Source: Flavobacteriia bacterium (GTDB lineage: Bacteria; Bacteroidota; Bacteroidia; Flavobacteriales_D; Crocinitomicaceae). From it: a stretch of 43,316 bases of DNA. The translations under genes and the position numbers were made by a program. The stretch spans positions 1-43,316 of the forward strand of contig RFQZ01000022.1 of the NCBI GenBank assembly GCA_009924735.1, given 5' to 3'. Numbering within the stretch: the first letter of the stretch is position 1; every line of letters begins with the position of its first letter. Shown here piece after piece: positions 23,870 through 34,134 of this stretch. Below the pieces are notes generated by a model. It made no database searches and was not told where the DNA came from. It was given only the letters and a program-made list of their open reading frames with translations.

Positions 23870-25105
23870 ATGAACCTTCAACAAGTCAAACAACGTTTCG
23901 GGATCGTTGGAAATTCCCTTCAGCTCAACCGCGCACTTGAAATTGCCATTCAAGTGGCTCCTACAGACATTTCAATCTTGGTTACAGGCGAAAGTGGGAC
24001 AGGAAAGGAAATCATTCCCCAAGTCATTCACCATTTAAGTGCCCGAAAACATAAAGAATACATTGCCGTCAACTGTGGCGCCATTCCCGAAGGAACGATC
24101 GACTCAGAATTGTTTGGCCACGAAAAAGGCAGCTTTACAGGGGCTGCAGGTAGCCGTCAAGGTTACTTCGAGGTGGCGAATGGAGGCACAATCTTTTTGG
24201 ACGAGGTCGCGGAATTACCCATGCAAACCCAAGTGCGATTGCTTAGGGTGTTGGAAACAGGAGAATTTATTCGTGTTGGAGCTTCGAAGGCAATAAAAAC
24301 AAATGTTCGGGTGGTCGCTGCAACCAATGAAAACATGCAGAAAGCCATCGCCAGCGGTAAATTCAGGGAAGACCTCTACTACCGATTGAATACCATACCC
24401 ATTCAACTGCCCGCTTTGCGTGAACGAGGAGAGGACATTCATTTGATATTTAGAAAATTCGCCGTCGATTTTGCAGATAAATACAGAATGCCCGGCATAA
24501 AACTTACGCAGGAAGCCATTGAAGTATTGAACTCCTTCGAATGGCCAGGGAACATCCGCCAATTGAAAAACATGGTAGAGCAAATCAGTGTGATTGAAAC
24601 CAAAAGGGAAATTGATGCGGAACTGCTCAAACAATATTTACCTGTTTTGAATCCCAAAACCCCTGCTTTGATAGAGGAAAAAGACTCAATTTCCGAGCGA
24701 GAATTGATGTACAAGTTTTTGTTCGACATGAAAAAGGACCTCACCGACCTAAAAAAATTGGTGGTGGATTTATTGGCACAATCGGGAAGTTTTCACCTCT
24801 CCCCTGACCAAAATGATGTTTTAAGTAAGATGTATCATGATTTCGGGAACCTTCCCAACCCAAACAGAAGTCTTGCGCCCCACGTTCCAGAAGAAGACAA
24901 CCTCTCCATACCTTCACAAGAAGAATCTTTTGTCGCACATGAGGACTATGAAGAATCGCTATCTTTGGAAGAAAGAGAAAAAGAATTGATCATCAAGGCG
25001 TTGGAAAAACACCGCGGAAAAAGAAAGTACGCGGCGTTAGAATTGGGAATTTCTGAACGTACTTTGTATCGAAAAATCAAAGAATACGAACTTCTTTCAT
25101 TATGA
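23870..25105 (+). CDS. Sigma-54-interacting AAA+ activator lacking an N-terminal sensor domain
   Basis: 411-residue bacterial enhancer-binding protein. AAA+ domain occupies about 10-240: Walker A GESGTGKE (40-47), sigma-54-contacting loop GSFTGA (87-92, the variant of GAFTGA), Walker B GGTIFLDE (105-112) and arginine region FREDLYYRL (165-173). A linker of about 105 residues (261-366), partly coiled (MKKDLTDLKKLVVDLL) and then acidic, leads to a Fis-type helix-turn-helix at about 369-408 (KRKYAALELGISERTLYRKI). No receiver, GAF or PAS domain precedes the AAA+ module. Second gene of a tightly packed chain with miaB and lptE. Target promoters and control signal unknown. Confidence 0.93.
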   Translation: MNLQQVKQRFGIVGNSLQLNRALEIAIQVAPTDISILVTGESGTGKEIIPQVIHHLSARKHKEYIAVNCGAIPEGTIDSELFGHEKGSFTGAAGSRQGYFEVANGGTIFLDEVAELPMQTQVRLLRVLETGEFIRVGASKAIKTNVRVVAATNENMQKAIASGKFREDLYYRLNTIPIQLPALRERGEDIHLIFRKFAVDFADKYRMPGIKLTQEAIEVLNSFEWPGNIRQLKNMVEQISVIETKREIDAELLKQYLPVLNPKTPALIEEKDSISERELMYKFLFDMKKDLTDLKKLVVDLLAQSGSFHLSPDQNDVLSKMYHDFGNLPNPNRSLAPHVPEEDNLSIPSQEESFVAHEDYEESLSLEEREKELIIKALEKHRGKRKYAALELGISERTLYRKIKEYELLSL

Positions 25106-25611
25106 GGTATTTGAGCATTTTAAGTCTGGTTTTTTTACTTTGCGGATGTTGGCCAAGCAGCGTGGGGTTTACGGATACGGGAGGAATGCCAGAGGAATGG
25201 AAAACCTTTCACATAATTACCTTGCAAAACAATGCGCCAACTTGTCCCTTGAATTACCCAGCAGCGCTTACTGAGGCGATAAAAGATGGCATTCAAAACA
25301 ATACAAGACTTGGTTTGGCGACAAAAAACACGGATGCACAAGTCCAAATGGAAGGGATGATTCAAGGATATTCCGTTTCTCCCATTGCCCTGCAAAACGG
25401 GGACAATGCGGCAAAAAACAGGCTCACCCTAACCGTACAGTTTACCATCAATACCACGGTTCCAAAAGCCGATCAAATGCAATTTAACATTACTCGCTTC
25501 GCGGATTTTGATGCCACAACCAACTTAGCGTCCGTTGAATCAGAACTTTTGACAACCCTAAACGAACAAATGGTTCAAGACATTATTAACAAATTAATGA
25601 GTAACTGGTGA
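25102..25611 (+). CDS. lptE: LptE-family outer-membrane lipoprotein
   Basis: 169-residue lipoprotein: hydrophobic core then Cys16 in LCGC. The mature part (VGFTDTGGMPEEWKTFHI, later NRLTLTVQFTINTTVP) matches the LptE (LPS-assembly lipoprotein) family of Bacteroidota, which plugs the LptD barrel to place lipopolysaccharide on the outer surface. ATG overlaps the activator's stop by four bases; the next gene overlaps by four bases too. The assignment rests on length, lipobox and operon order as well as sequence resemblance. Confidence 0.82.
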   Translation: MRYLSILSLVFLLCGCWPSSVGFTDTGGMPEEWKTFHIITLQNNAPTCPLNYPAALTEAIKDGIQNNTRLGLATKNTDAQVQMEGMIQGYSVSPIALQNGDNAAKNRLTLTVQFTINTTVPKADQMQFNITRFADFDATTNLASVESELLTTLNEQMVQDIINKLMSNW

Positions 25612-26609
25612 CTTGGAATAAATCAAACATCAATAATTTAAGCCTTTACCCCGAATTAATCGGTCAACAAGACATCGCGCAACTCAAGTCGTTATCAGAG
25701 GAATATCCTTATGCCGGTTTGTTTTCACTGGCCTATTTGGAAGCATTGCACTTACATCAAGACATTCGCTTGGAATCCGAACTGTTAAAACATGCCTTTA
25801 AGATTTCTAATCGAGAAAAACTCTTTCACATACTCTCAAACCCCATCCCAGAAAAAACCATTGACGTAGAACCCGACCTTGAAATCCCTACCGAAACAAT
25901 TTCTGAGGAAGATTCTTCGGTTTTAGAGGATGAAGCGGACGTAATGCCTGCATTAGAACCTGAAATTGAAATTCCAACAGAAACAATTTCCAGCCAAGAA
26001 GGAACGGTCTTAAACAACGAAGAGGAAAAAGTACTTTCAGCAGAACCTGAAATTGAAATTCCAACAGAAATCATTCCCATCGAAATTGCGCCACTGCCCA
26101 AAGTAAAGGTGACCGAAGCACCTGATAATGGTTCAATAACACTGTCCAAACCCGATCCGTTGGAGGAACTCATTCAATCCGCAGTGGTTTCTGCAAAATT
26201 TACTGCTGAGTTTTTCGCCCAACAAGAACCTCAAGTGACAACAGCGCCTCCGATCGAGAAACTAGCTTCCCAACCCACAGAACCTGAAACCAAAGCTGAA
26301 ACAAGTATAACTTCAAAATCCTTTTCTGGGTGGCTCAATGCCAACAAGGAAACTACACAGGTTATCAACCCGGTTTCGATTCAGACTGAAAAAGTACAGA
26401 CGGCATTTTATTCGCCTCAAAAGAAAGCCAAGGAAAGCGTAGACAGTGATCGTGTACCGGTGAGTGAAACCCTGGCAAAAATCTTTGTGCTCCAAGGGAA
26501 TTATCCCAAAGCGATACAAGTTTATGAACAATTAATTTTGTCTATTCCCGAAAAAAAGACTTACTTTGCAACCCAAATTAAGAAACTCAATAAAAAAACA
26601 AATTCATGA
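25608..26609 (+). CDS. Uncharacterised protein with acidic 29-residue repeats and a TPR-like end
   Basis: 333-residue protein starting at a GTG (25608) that overlaps the lptE stop by four bases. N-terminal about 80 residues are helical (IAQLKSLSEEYPYAGLFSLA). Then three copies of a 29-residue acidic unit begin at 88, 117 and 146, each opening EP(D/E)(L/I)EIPTE, followed by a Pro/Thr/Glu-rich, probably disordered stretch. Residues about 285-330 (LAKIFVLQGNYPKAIQVYEQ) resemble a single TPR helix pair. No signal peptide. The position between lptE and secG is recognised in flavobacteria. Function unknown. Confidence 0.8.
   Translation: MTWNKSNINNLSLYPELIGQQDIAQLKSLSEEYPYAGLFSLAYLEALHLHQDIRLESELLKHAFKISNREKLFHILSNPIPEKTIDVEPDLEIPTETISEEDSSVLEDEADVMPALEPEIEIPTETISSQEGTVLNNEEEKVLSAEPEIEIPTEIIPIEIAPLPKVKVTEAPDNGSITLSKPDPLEELIQSAVVSAKFTAEFFAQQEPQVTTAPPIEKLASQPTEPETKAETSITSKSFSGWLNANKETTQVINPVSIQTEKVQTAFYSPQKKAKESVDSDRVPVSETLAKIFVLQGNYPKAIQVYEQLILSIPEKKTYFATQIKKLNKKTNS
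25869..26129 (+). repeat. Internal 87-base coding repeat, three copies
   Basis: Units begin at 25869, 25956 and 26043. The second and third share 28 identical bases at their start (GAACCTGAAATTGAAATTCC and the next eight), so they were duplicated recently or are kept alike; the first unit is more diverged. The reading frame is preserved because the unit length is a multiple of three. Confidence 0.75.
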
Positions 26610-26929
26610 TAGAAACCATTTTATCTGTATTGATTACCCTAGCAAGTATCTTACTTATCTTGGTTGTATTCGTTCAAAATCCAAAAGGAGGCGGCTTGAG
26701 TACTGACTTTGGAAGCTCAACCCAATTGGGTGGCGTAAAACAAACCAATGAATTTATCGATAAATTAACCTGGGGTTTGGCAGCTACCATCGTTGCGTGT
26801 AGCATCGTCATCACCTTACAACAACCTAGTACGGATAATTCAAATCCAAAAACCCCTGAAGCCCAAGAAACTTCAAATGCGCCTGCAGGTCAAAAAGGCC
26901 AACAAAATCAAAATACGCCAGGTCAATAA
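26606..26929 (+). CDS. secG: Protein translocase subunit SecG
   Basis: 107-residue subunit of the SecYEG channel. Two hydrophobic helices, at about 4-23 and 52-71, flank the conserved VQNPKGGGLSTDFG cytoplasmic loop. The C-terminal tail is Gln/Asn/Pro-rich, common in Bacteroidota SecG. ATG overlaps the preceding stop by four bases; last gene before a strong terminator. Confidence 0.94.
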   Translation: MIETILSVLITLASILLILVVFVQNPKGGGLSTDFGSSTQLGGVKQTNEFIDKLTWGLAATIVACSIVITLQQPSTDNSNPKTPEAQETSNAPAGQKGQQNQNTPGQ

Positions 26930-26948
26930 GCTTACTTAACATTTTATG

Positions 26949-26985
26949 AGTGTCAGTATGTCATTACATGCTGACACTTTTTTTT
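26949..26985 (+). terminator. Intrinsic terminator after secG
   Basis: Stem AGTGTCAGTATG / CATGCTGACACT (12 pairs, one G-T) with a TCATTA loop, followed by eight T. It ends the miaB-secG operon 20 bases after secG and keeps groESL separate. Confidence 0.9.
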
Positions 26986-27022
26986 GTTTTCAAGAAATTC
27001 TGTCGCACTATTTACCTTGGTA

Positions 27023-27030
27023 TAAATTTG
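27023..27030 (+). promoter_or_regulatory. -7 promoter element for groES-groEL
   Basis: TAAATTTG, a full match, 36 bases upstream of the groES ATG and downstream of the secG terminator. Only a partial -33 (TTCTG at 26998-27002) is visible. No CIRCE inverted repeat was seen, so HrcA-type control is not supported. Confidence 0.5.
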
Positions 27031-27066
27031 GAAGCATCAGGGAAAATTAATTTTAATACTATAATT

Positions 27067-27342
27067 ATGTCAGTAAACTTTAAACCATTGGCGGATCGAG
27101 TTCTGGTAGAACCGGCACCCGTAGAACAAAAAACAGCAAGTGGAATTATCATTCCTGATACGGCAAAAGAGAAACCCTTGAAAGGCACCATTATTCAAGC
27201 TGGATTGGGGAAAAAAGACGAACCGATGATTGTGAAGGTAGGAGACCAAGTGCTTTTTGGTCAATACGCTGGTACTGAAATTAAATTGGAAGGCAAAACC
27301 TTCTTAATCATGAGAGAATCTGATATTTACGGAATTTTATAA
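27067..27342 (+). CDS. groES: Co-chaperonin GroES
   Basis: 91-residue 10-kDa chaperonin that caps Gro[22 protein letters not shown], the mobile loop [13 protein letters not shown], and the C-terminal [15 protein letters not shown] are typical. The frame is open upstream to 26950, but that start would fall inside the terminator stem; the ATG at 27067 gives the normal length. 18 bases before groEL. Confidence 0.98.
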   Translation: MSVNFKPLADRVLVEPAPVEQKTASGIIIPDTAKEKPLKGTIIQAGLGKKDEPMIVKVGDQVLFGQYAGTEIKLEGKTFLIMRESDIYGIL

Positions 27343-28995
<1,653 letters not shown>

Positions 28996-28999
28996 TTAC

Positions 29000-29015
29000 A
29001 GGGTCCTCGGACCCT
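29000..29015 (+). terminator. Weak hairpin after groEL
   Basis: AGGGTC-CTCG-GACCCT, a six-pair stem five bases after the groEL stop. The following tract is T/C-rich and interrupted (TTCTCGTTTCTCTTTT), so termination is likely partial and is backed by the stronger hairpin at 29066. Confidence 0.5.
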
Positions 29016-29065
29016 TTCTCGTTTCTCTTTTACCGATTACGGATAGAGAGAAATGGCTATATACG

Positions 29066-29092
29066 GTCCCGCTTCGGCGGGACTTTTTTTTT
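29066..29092 (+). terminator. Strong intrinsic terminator after groEL
   Basis: GTCCCGC-TTCG-GCGGGAC followed by nine T. A seven-pair GC-rich stem with the stable TTCG tetraloop: a textbook terminator. Confidence 0.95.
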
Positions 29093-29138
29093 ATTAACCC
29101 GTACAAAAAATGTTAAGTTCAAACTTAATTGAGGAAAG

Positions 29139-29171
29139 TTGGACTTTGAAATTATGCATTGTTTATTTTTG
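29139..29171 (+). promoter_or_regulatory. Promoter for ccsBA
   Basis: TTG (29139-29141), a 22-base spacer and TATTTTTG (29164-29171), a full -7 match. The first in-frame ATG (29159) lies upstream of the -7 element, which fixes the real start at 29186. Confidence 0.6.
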
Positions 29172-29185
29172 TACCAAAATTCAAT

Positions 29186-32100
29186 ATGGAGAAGATTACC
29201 AAATATATATTTTCAATGAAAATGATGTCATTGGGGCTTCTCATTTTCCTTGTAGCCATAGGCCTTGCAACGTTCATAGAATCCATTCACGGCGTACAAG
29301 CAGCAAAAATCATGGTCTACAATGCAAAATGGTTTACCATACTCTTGGTTTACCTAAGCCTAAACTTGATAGCAAACATCTTCGCGCATCGAATGTGGAG
29401 AAAAGAAAAGATTGCGATGTTTAGTTTTCACTTGGCTTTCATCATCATTATGTTAGGCGCTGCCGTAACGAGATATACCGGTTATGAAGGAGTGATGGTC
29501 ATTCGAGAAGGAAAAGAATCAAATTTCATACATACCGCTGAACCTAAGTTGCTGGTTTCTACCACCAACCAAAGTGACGTTCAAATTGCCGCGTTTCCAG
29601 CTTTCTTAGCAGATTGGGATTGGGTGAACAATGATTTTTCACACACCATTGGCGTTGGCGTCAATGAAGTTGAAGTCTCCTATGTAGATTTTCAATCCGC
29701 TGTAGTAGACACCGTCGTATTTAATAGAAAATATTCCTCTTCTGTCTTGGACATCGTAGTTGGACAAATGCAATCAAATTATGTAGGTGAAGGTGAAATT
29801 TTCATGGCCGGAACTTTACCGATTGCCTACCAAAAACCGATGAATTCACCTGGCGTTTTAATAAAATCAACCAAAGGACAACACTTAATAAAATGTGATG
29901 TTCCATTGCGTTACCTGCCAATGACAAGAATGGCCGAGGCCAGACGAACAGGTGCACCCATTCCCGATACTGCATACCAGATGGTTCCAATGAACCGTTG
30001 GGTTGAACTTAAAACGAAAACACTTTATCAATCCGGGAACAATCAGTTTGTGTTAAAAAACATCTTTGCCAATGCGAAAAAAACCTTTGTCAAAGCAAAA
30101 ATCAAAAGCATGGGCGCAGATTACTTAACGGTAAAAGTAACTTCCGGAAAGGATTCAAAAGTGGTGAGGTTACAAGGGGGAATGAATGTATTACCTGTTC
30201 CTGAATTCCTAACCGTGAACGGCGTGCAGGTGCAGTTGGAATATGGCGCCATCCGCAAACCCATCCCTTTTTCCGTGGCATGTCGCGACTTCATCTTGGC
30301 CAAATACCCTGGTTCTGAATCTCCTTCATCTTTTGAAAGTTACCTCACGATCATCGATAACAAAAACCATTACAAAAGCAATCGCCATATCTTCATGAAC
30401 CATGTTACGGATTACAATGGATACCGCTTTTTTCAATCCGCCTATGAATTAGATAACCCGGCTACGCCCGAAAACGAAGAAGCCACGAAATTGAGTGTGA
30501 ACCATGATTCATGGGGAACCAATCTTACCTATTTGGGATATTTACTCATGGCCATTGGGATGTTGCTGTCTTTGTTCGCTCCCAAAGGAAGATTTCGTGA
30601 GTTGAATTCAAAAATTAATAAACTAAAGACTTTGTCATTGCCCATGCTCTTTCTGCTTTTGGGTAATCCACTTTTTGGAAACAACAACCCACCTGATTAC
30701 TCAAAAATTCACCGTGAAATAAACGCGGAACATTCCGAGCTCTTTGCGCGCGTTTTGGTACAAGATGACAGGGGAAGAATCATTCCTTTCCATACCTTGG
30801 CAGACCAATTGCTTCGTAAAACGTATGGCACAAACAGCTACAAGGGACTCGATGCCGTTCAAGTTGTTTTAGGAATGCACATGTATTCCAAATACTGGGA
30901 AAACCAACCCATGATTTCTGTACCGAAGGCCGTTAGGGAAAGGTTGAAATTAAAAAAATACTGTTCTTTCAGGGATCTTTTGGACGTCCACAACAATTAT
31001 AAATTCCTTGAACTTTATCAGAAAACGCACAAAAAAGCTGAAAAGGAACAAGATGAATTCGAGAAGAAACTGATCAAACTAACCGAGCGATTTGAAGTTT
31101 TTCAAGGGATATTGTCCTGGCAATACATGAAGATTGTTCCCAAAAAAGATGACCCTGGAAACAAGTGGTATGTGCCCTTAAGCATGGAAATTATGGGAGC
31201 TGATTCTATTTCTTCCATTGTCACCTTGAAATACCTAACCGCCATTGACCAAGCGGCACAATCTGGAAATTATAAGGATGCAAACCAATTGCTTCCAAAA
31301 ATCAAAGAAATTCAGCGTAAAATCGGATCGAAAGTAGTTCCATCAGAGAAAAAAGTATCCTTTGAGATTTCGTACAATAAGATGATGATTTTCAAAAAGG
31401 TCTTCAACGGATACATCTTGATTGGGCTTATGCTCATGTTGATTTACCTGTTGTCCGTATTCTGGAGTCCAACCGCGAAATTCCAAAAGGTGCTAAAAAT
31501 CGGTCGCAAAGGTTTGCTAATCTTGACTGCCGGCTTCTTTGTTTACCATGGCATTGGATTGGGTTTCCGATGGTATATCTCCGGCCACGCTCCGTGGAGT
31601 AATGGTTATGAAGCCATTCTATTCATTGCTTGGGTTACCGTACTTGCCGGTTGGGTTTTCATCCGGAAAATTGAAGTAGTTATGTCGGGCGCATTGATTT
31701 TAGCGGCCATGATGCTTTTTGTATCTGAGTTGAATTTACTGGATCCAGAAATCACACCGTTGGTTCCCGTACTCAAATCTTATTGGTTAATGATTCACGT
31801 AGCAATCATTACGGGAAGCTATGGTTTCTTAGGCTTATCGTTCATTTTAGGGCTTTTAAACCTGGTGCTGTACTTGTTCCGAAGCCAAAAAAATGGGGTG
31901 CGTCTAAGCAGTCAAATTGCGCAAATCACCCACACGAGTGAAATGACCATGACCGTTGGAACGTTTATGTTGACTATTGGAACCTTTTTAGGTGGTGTTT
32001 GGGCGAACGAATCTTGGGGAAGATATTGGGGATGGGATCCAAAGGAAACCTGGGCATTGGTCTCTATTTTAGTGTACGCAATCATTCTTCATTTTAGGTT

Positions 32101-32332
32101 TATTCCAAAGTTAAAAGGGATGTTTGCTTTTAACATTGCATCCTTTTGGGGATATTCCGCCATATTGTTTACGTATTTCGGAGTGAATTTCATGTTGGTT
32201 GGGTTGCATTCTTATGCCCAAGGAGATGGTTTGGCTAGTTTTCCAAATTGGTTGATTTACACCATTGTCGTTTTCTTCGTGTTGAGTATATTGGCTGGCA
32301 TCCGAAACTGGAGGTATACCAAAGCAAATTAA
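29186..32332 (+). CDS. ccsBA: Fused cytochrome c biogenesis protein CcsB-CcsA (System II)
   Basis: 1048-residue membrane protein joining a ResB/CcsB-like N-terminal half (hydrophobic segments near the start, a large periplasmic domain, then one near residue 460) to a CcsA-like C-terminal half (multi-pass, about 740-1045). The haem-handling WWD-type motif WGRYWGWDPKETW is at about 944-956. System II exports haem and attaches it to apocytochromes c. The start at 29186 is downstream of the promoter; a frame from 29159 adds residues before transcription would begin. The next gene starts three bases after its stop. Confidence 0.93.
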   Translation: MEKITKYIFSMKMMSLGLLIFLVAIGLATFIESIHGVQAAKIMVYNAKWFTILLVYLSLNLIANIFAHRMWRKEKIAMFSFHLAFIIIMLGAAVTRYTGYEGVMVIREGKESNFIHTAEPKLLVSTTNQSDVQIAAFPAFLADWDWVNNDFSHTIGVGVNEVEVSYVDFQSAVVDTVVFNRKYSSSVLDIVVGQMQSNYVGEGEIFMAGTLPIAYQKPMNSPGVLIKSTKGQHLIKCDVPLRYLPMTRMAEARRTGAPIPDTAYQMVPMNRWVELKTKTLYQSGNNQFVLKNIFANAKKTFVKAKIKSMGADYLTVKVTSGKDSKVVRLQGGMNVLPVPEFLTVNGVQVQLEYGAIRKPIPFSVACRDFILAKYPGSESPSSFESYLTIIDNKNHYKSNRHIFMNHVTDYNGYRFFQSAYELDNPATPENEEATKLSVNHDSWGTNLTYLGYLLMAIGMLLSLFAPKGRFRELNSKINKLKTLSLPMLFLLLGNPLFGNNNPPDYSKIHREINAEHSELFARVLVQDDRGRIIPFHTLADQLLRKTYGTNSYKGLDAVQVVLGMHMYSKYWENQPMISVPKAVRERLKLKKYCSFRDLLDVHNNYKFLELYQKTHKKAEKEQDEFEKKLIKLTERFEVFQGILSWQYMKIVPKKDDPGNKWYVPLSMEIMGADSISSIVTLKYLTAIDQAAQSGNYKDANQLLPKIKEIQRKIGSKVVPSEKKVSFEISYNKMMIFKKVFNGYILIGLMLMLIYLLSVFWSPTAKFQKVLKIGRKGLLILTAGFFVYHGIGLGFRWYISGHAPWSNGYEAILFIAWVTVLAGWVFIRKIEVVMSGALILAAMMLFVSELNLLDPEITPLVPVLKSYWLMIHVAIITGSYGFLGLSFILGLLNLVLYLFRSQKNGVRLSSQIAQITHTSEMTMTVGTFMLTIGTFLGGVWANESWGRYWGWDPKETWALVSILVYAIILHFRFIPKLKGMFAFNIASFWGYSAILFTYFGVNFMLVGLHSYAQGDGLASFPNWLIYTIVVFFVLSILAGIRNWRYTKAN

Positions 32333-32335
32333 TCG

Positions 32336-33022
32336 ATGGCATTGGAACCCTCTAAAATTGTTTTTGAAGACAATCATTTAATAGTAATCAACAAAGCGCC
32401 TTCAGACATTGTACAAGGTGATAAAACCGGGGATGTTACGTTACCCGATGAAATTAAGCAGTACCTAAAGGAAAAATACAACAAACCTGGAAATGTTTTC
32501 TGCGGCGTTATACACCGATTAGACCGTCCCACCAGTGGAATTGTATTGTTCGCAAAGACAGGAAAAGCTTTGGAACGAATGAATGCGCAATTCAGGGACA
32601 AAACCATTTCGAAAACCTACGTCGCTTTGGTCGAAGGAAAAACAGATCCAGAAGGAACCTTGGTTCATTTTTTAAAAAAGAACGAAAAACAAAACAAGAG
32701 TTATGTGGTGAGTGAGAAAGATGGGAAGGAAGCTCGGTTGAAGTACAAAGCCATTGCATTCTATAATTTTTACACCCTGGTTGAAATTGAATTAGAAACG
32801 GGACGTCATCACCAAATACGATGTCAATTTGCGAAAATCGGACACATGGTGAAGGGTGATGTGAAGTACGGTGCAAAACGTAGCAATTCCGACGGTTCAA
32901 TTTGTCTGCATGCGAAAACCTTAAAATTCTTTCATCCAACGACAAAAGAATTGCATGAATTGCAAGTGGAACCTCCGAAAAACGAAAATTGGATACAAAA
33001 AAAAGGCCCCGAAGGGCCTTAA
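32336..33022 (+). CDS. RluA-family RNA pseudouridine synthase
   Basis: 228-residue pseudouridine synthase. Catalytic Asp63 in HRLDRPTSG (60-68), preceded by IVFEDNHLIVINKAPSD and followed by ETGRHHQIRCQFA. There is no N-terminal S4 RNA-binding domain, so it is of the short RluA/TruC-like type; the RNA target (rRNA or tRNA) cannot be read. Its last five codons (Gly-Pro-Glu-Gly-Pro) are encoded by a terminator hairpin. Three bases after ccsBA and probably cotranscribed. Confidence 0.93.
   Translation: MALEPSKIVFEDNHLIVINKAPSDIVQGDKTGDVTLPDEIKQYLKEKYNKPGNVFCGVIHRLDRPTSGIVLFAKTGKALERMNAQFRDKTISKTYVALVEGKTDPEGTLVHFLKKNEKQNKSYVVSEKDGKEARLKYKAIAFYNFYTLVEIELETGRHHQIRCQFAKIGHMVKGDVKYGAKRSNSDGSICLHAKTLKFFHPTTKELHELQVEPPKNENWIQKKGPEGP
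32997..33020 (-). terminator. Intrinsic terminator inside the 3' end of the pseudouridine synthase gene
   Basis: On the minus strand AAGGCCC-TTCG-GGGCCTT followed by an unbroken T-run (8 T, from the A-run 32997-33004 on plus). It ends the DUF1573 gene transcript. It lies wholly within the plus-strand coding region; on plus, the stem is followed by little T, so plus-strand termination is weaker. Confidence 0.85.
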
Positions 33023-33039
33023 TCATTGAATGTTCTTAA

Positions 33040-33480
33040 TTAGTTGTTGGTTGGTGCACCAGAATTGTTAACTGGAACCCCAGACTCAGGTGCAGGACCT
33101 ACTTCTCCTTTGATGCGAATCACTTTCTCTGGTTCGTTGATTGCGTTTGAAGAAATGGTAACGCTTTTGTTGATAGGACCAGAACGTTTTGTATCATATT
33201 TCACACGAATGGTTCCTTTTGCACCTGGTGCAATTGGTTCTTTCGGCCATTCAGGAACGGTACAACCGCAAGATCCTTTCGCATTTGAAATGATCAATGG
33301 CTCGTTACCTGTATTGGTGAAATCAAATGTACAATATGGCTCGCCATCGTATTTGATGTTACCATAATCATGAACTTCCTTGTTGAAGGAAATTTTAGCA
33401 CCTTTTTCAATTTGGGCACTCACTTGGTTCATTGCAACCGCAACAAACATTACGCTTAAAGCAAAAATTAATTTTTTCAT
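33040..33480 (-). CDS. Secreted DUF1573 (Ig-like) protein
   Basis: 146-residue exported protein: signal peptide about 1-22 (ending QVSA), then a DUF1573 beta-sandwich (HDYGNIKYDGEPYCTFDFTN, ISNAKGSCGCTVPEWPKEPI, GTIRVKYDTKRSGPINKS). The SCGCT motif is a family hallmark. Low-complexity Pro/Asn/Gly tail. Likely periplasmic or surface; function unknown. Monocistronic between its -7 element and the terminator. Confidence 0.88.
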   Translation of the reverse strand: MKKLIFALSVMFVAVAMNQVSAQIEKGAKISFNKEVHDYGNIKYDGEPYCTFDFTNTGNEPLIISNAKGSCGCTVPEWPKEPIAPGAKGTIRVKYDTKRSGPINKSVTISSNAINEPEKVIRIKGEVGPAPESGVPVNNSGAPTNN

Positions 33481-33505
33481 AGTATAGATTTTTTTATGAC
33501 TGTAA

Positions 33506-33513
33506 CAAAGTTA
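33506..33513 (-). promoter_or_regulatory. -7 promoter element for the DUF1573 gene
   Basis: Reads TAACTTTG on the minus strand, a full TAnnTTTG match, 26 bases upstream of the ATG. No good -33 was seen. Confidence 0.5.
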
Positions 33514-33561
33514 ATACGAGATTTTGGCTTCTGAGAATTTTAACACAACATTAACAGCAAA

Positions 33562-34134
33562 CTATTTCGCTCGTTTTTTCATGTTGTAAGCAGAAAATTC
33601 AAATAAATCCATTTCAAGGTGTGCCAAACGATTACGGATGTCTTTTTTCTTTTGAGCGGAGAAATTCACGTCTTTTAAAAGCATATTGTAATATTTACGG
33701 ACCATCGCGGTATCTCGAGGCTCGATAAAAACATCATAAGTGGACGCATTGCTCTCCAAAATGAAATCTCGGTTTTTATACGATGGAAATTTTTCCAAAA
33801 GGGTATCGCCATACGCAACAGATTTTCGAAAAGCTCCCATGTCACTGTATTTGATTAAAACCTTAAAGAGACAATCCGCAGCATACGGATCTTCGGGATA
33901 ATTTCTGTAATAATTTGTAAGCCTATTGATTAATTCTATTTGACTTAAGCTTACTTGGGCAGGTGAAGCTTTAACATTTTGAAATTGCATTAAGGAATCC
34001 TCCATTTCTTTGATCTTATCCTTGAGAGAATCCCGAGAGATTTTTACTTGTGACCCTTTTTCCGAAGCATTGGAACCACAAGATACCAAATAGGTCCCTA
34101 GCAAAATAACGATCATTATCGCAGCTTGTCTCAT
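33562..34134 (-). CDS. TPR-like lipoprotein of unknown function
   Basis: 190-residue predicted lipoprotein, Cys19 in LVSC. The mature part has a Lys/Asp-rich helical linker and then a TPR-like region (LTNYYRNYPEDPYAADCLFK, AFRKSVAYGDTLLEKFPSYK), which recalls BamD/YbgF-type periplasmic adaptors but is short. Its ATG overlaps the def stop by four bases, so the two are translationally coupled. Role unknown. Confidence 0.75.
   Translation of the reverse strand: MRQAAIMIVILLGTYLVSCGSNASEKGSQVKISRDSLKDKIKEMEDSLMQFQNVKASPAQVSLSQIELINRLTNYYRNYPEDPYAADCLFKVLIKYSDMGAFRKSVAYGDTLLEKFPSYKNRDFILESNASTYDVFIEPRDTAMVRKYYNMLLKDVNFSAQKKKDIRNRLAHLEMDLFEFSAYNMKKRAK

Noticed and set aside
26950..27066. Upstream extension of groES
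   Set aside because: The extra 39 residues would begin in the terminator stem after secG and lie partly upstream of the -7 element.
26930..27066. CIRCE/HrcA operator ahead of groES
   Set aside because: No TTAGCACTC-N9-GAGTGCTAA type inverted repeat was found.
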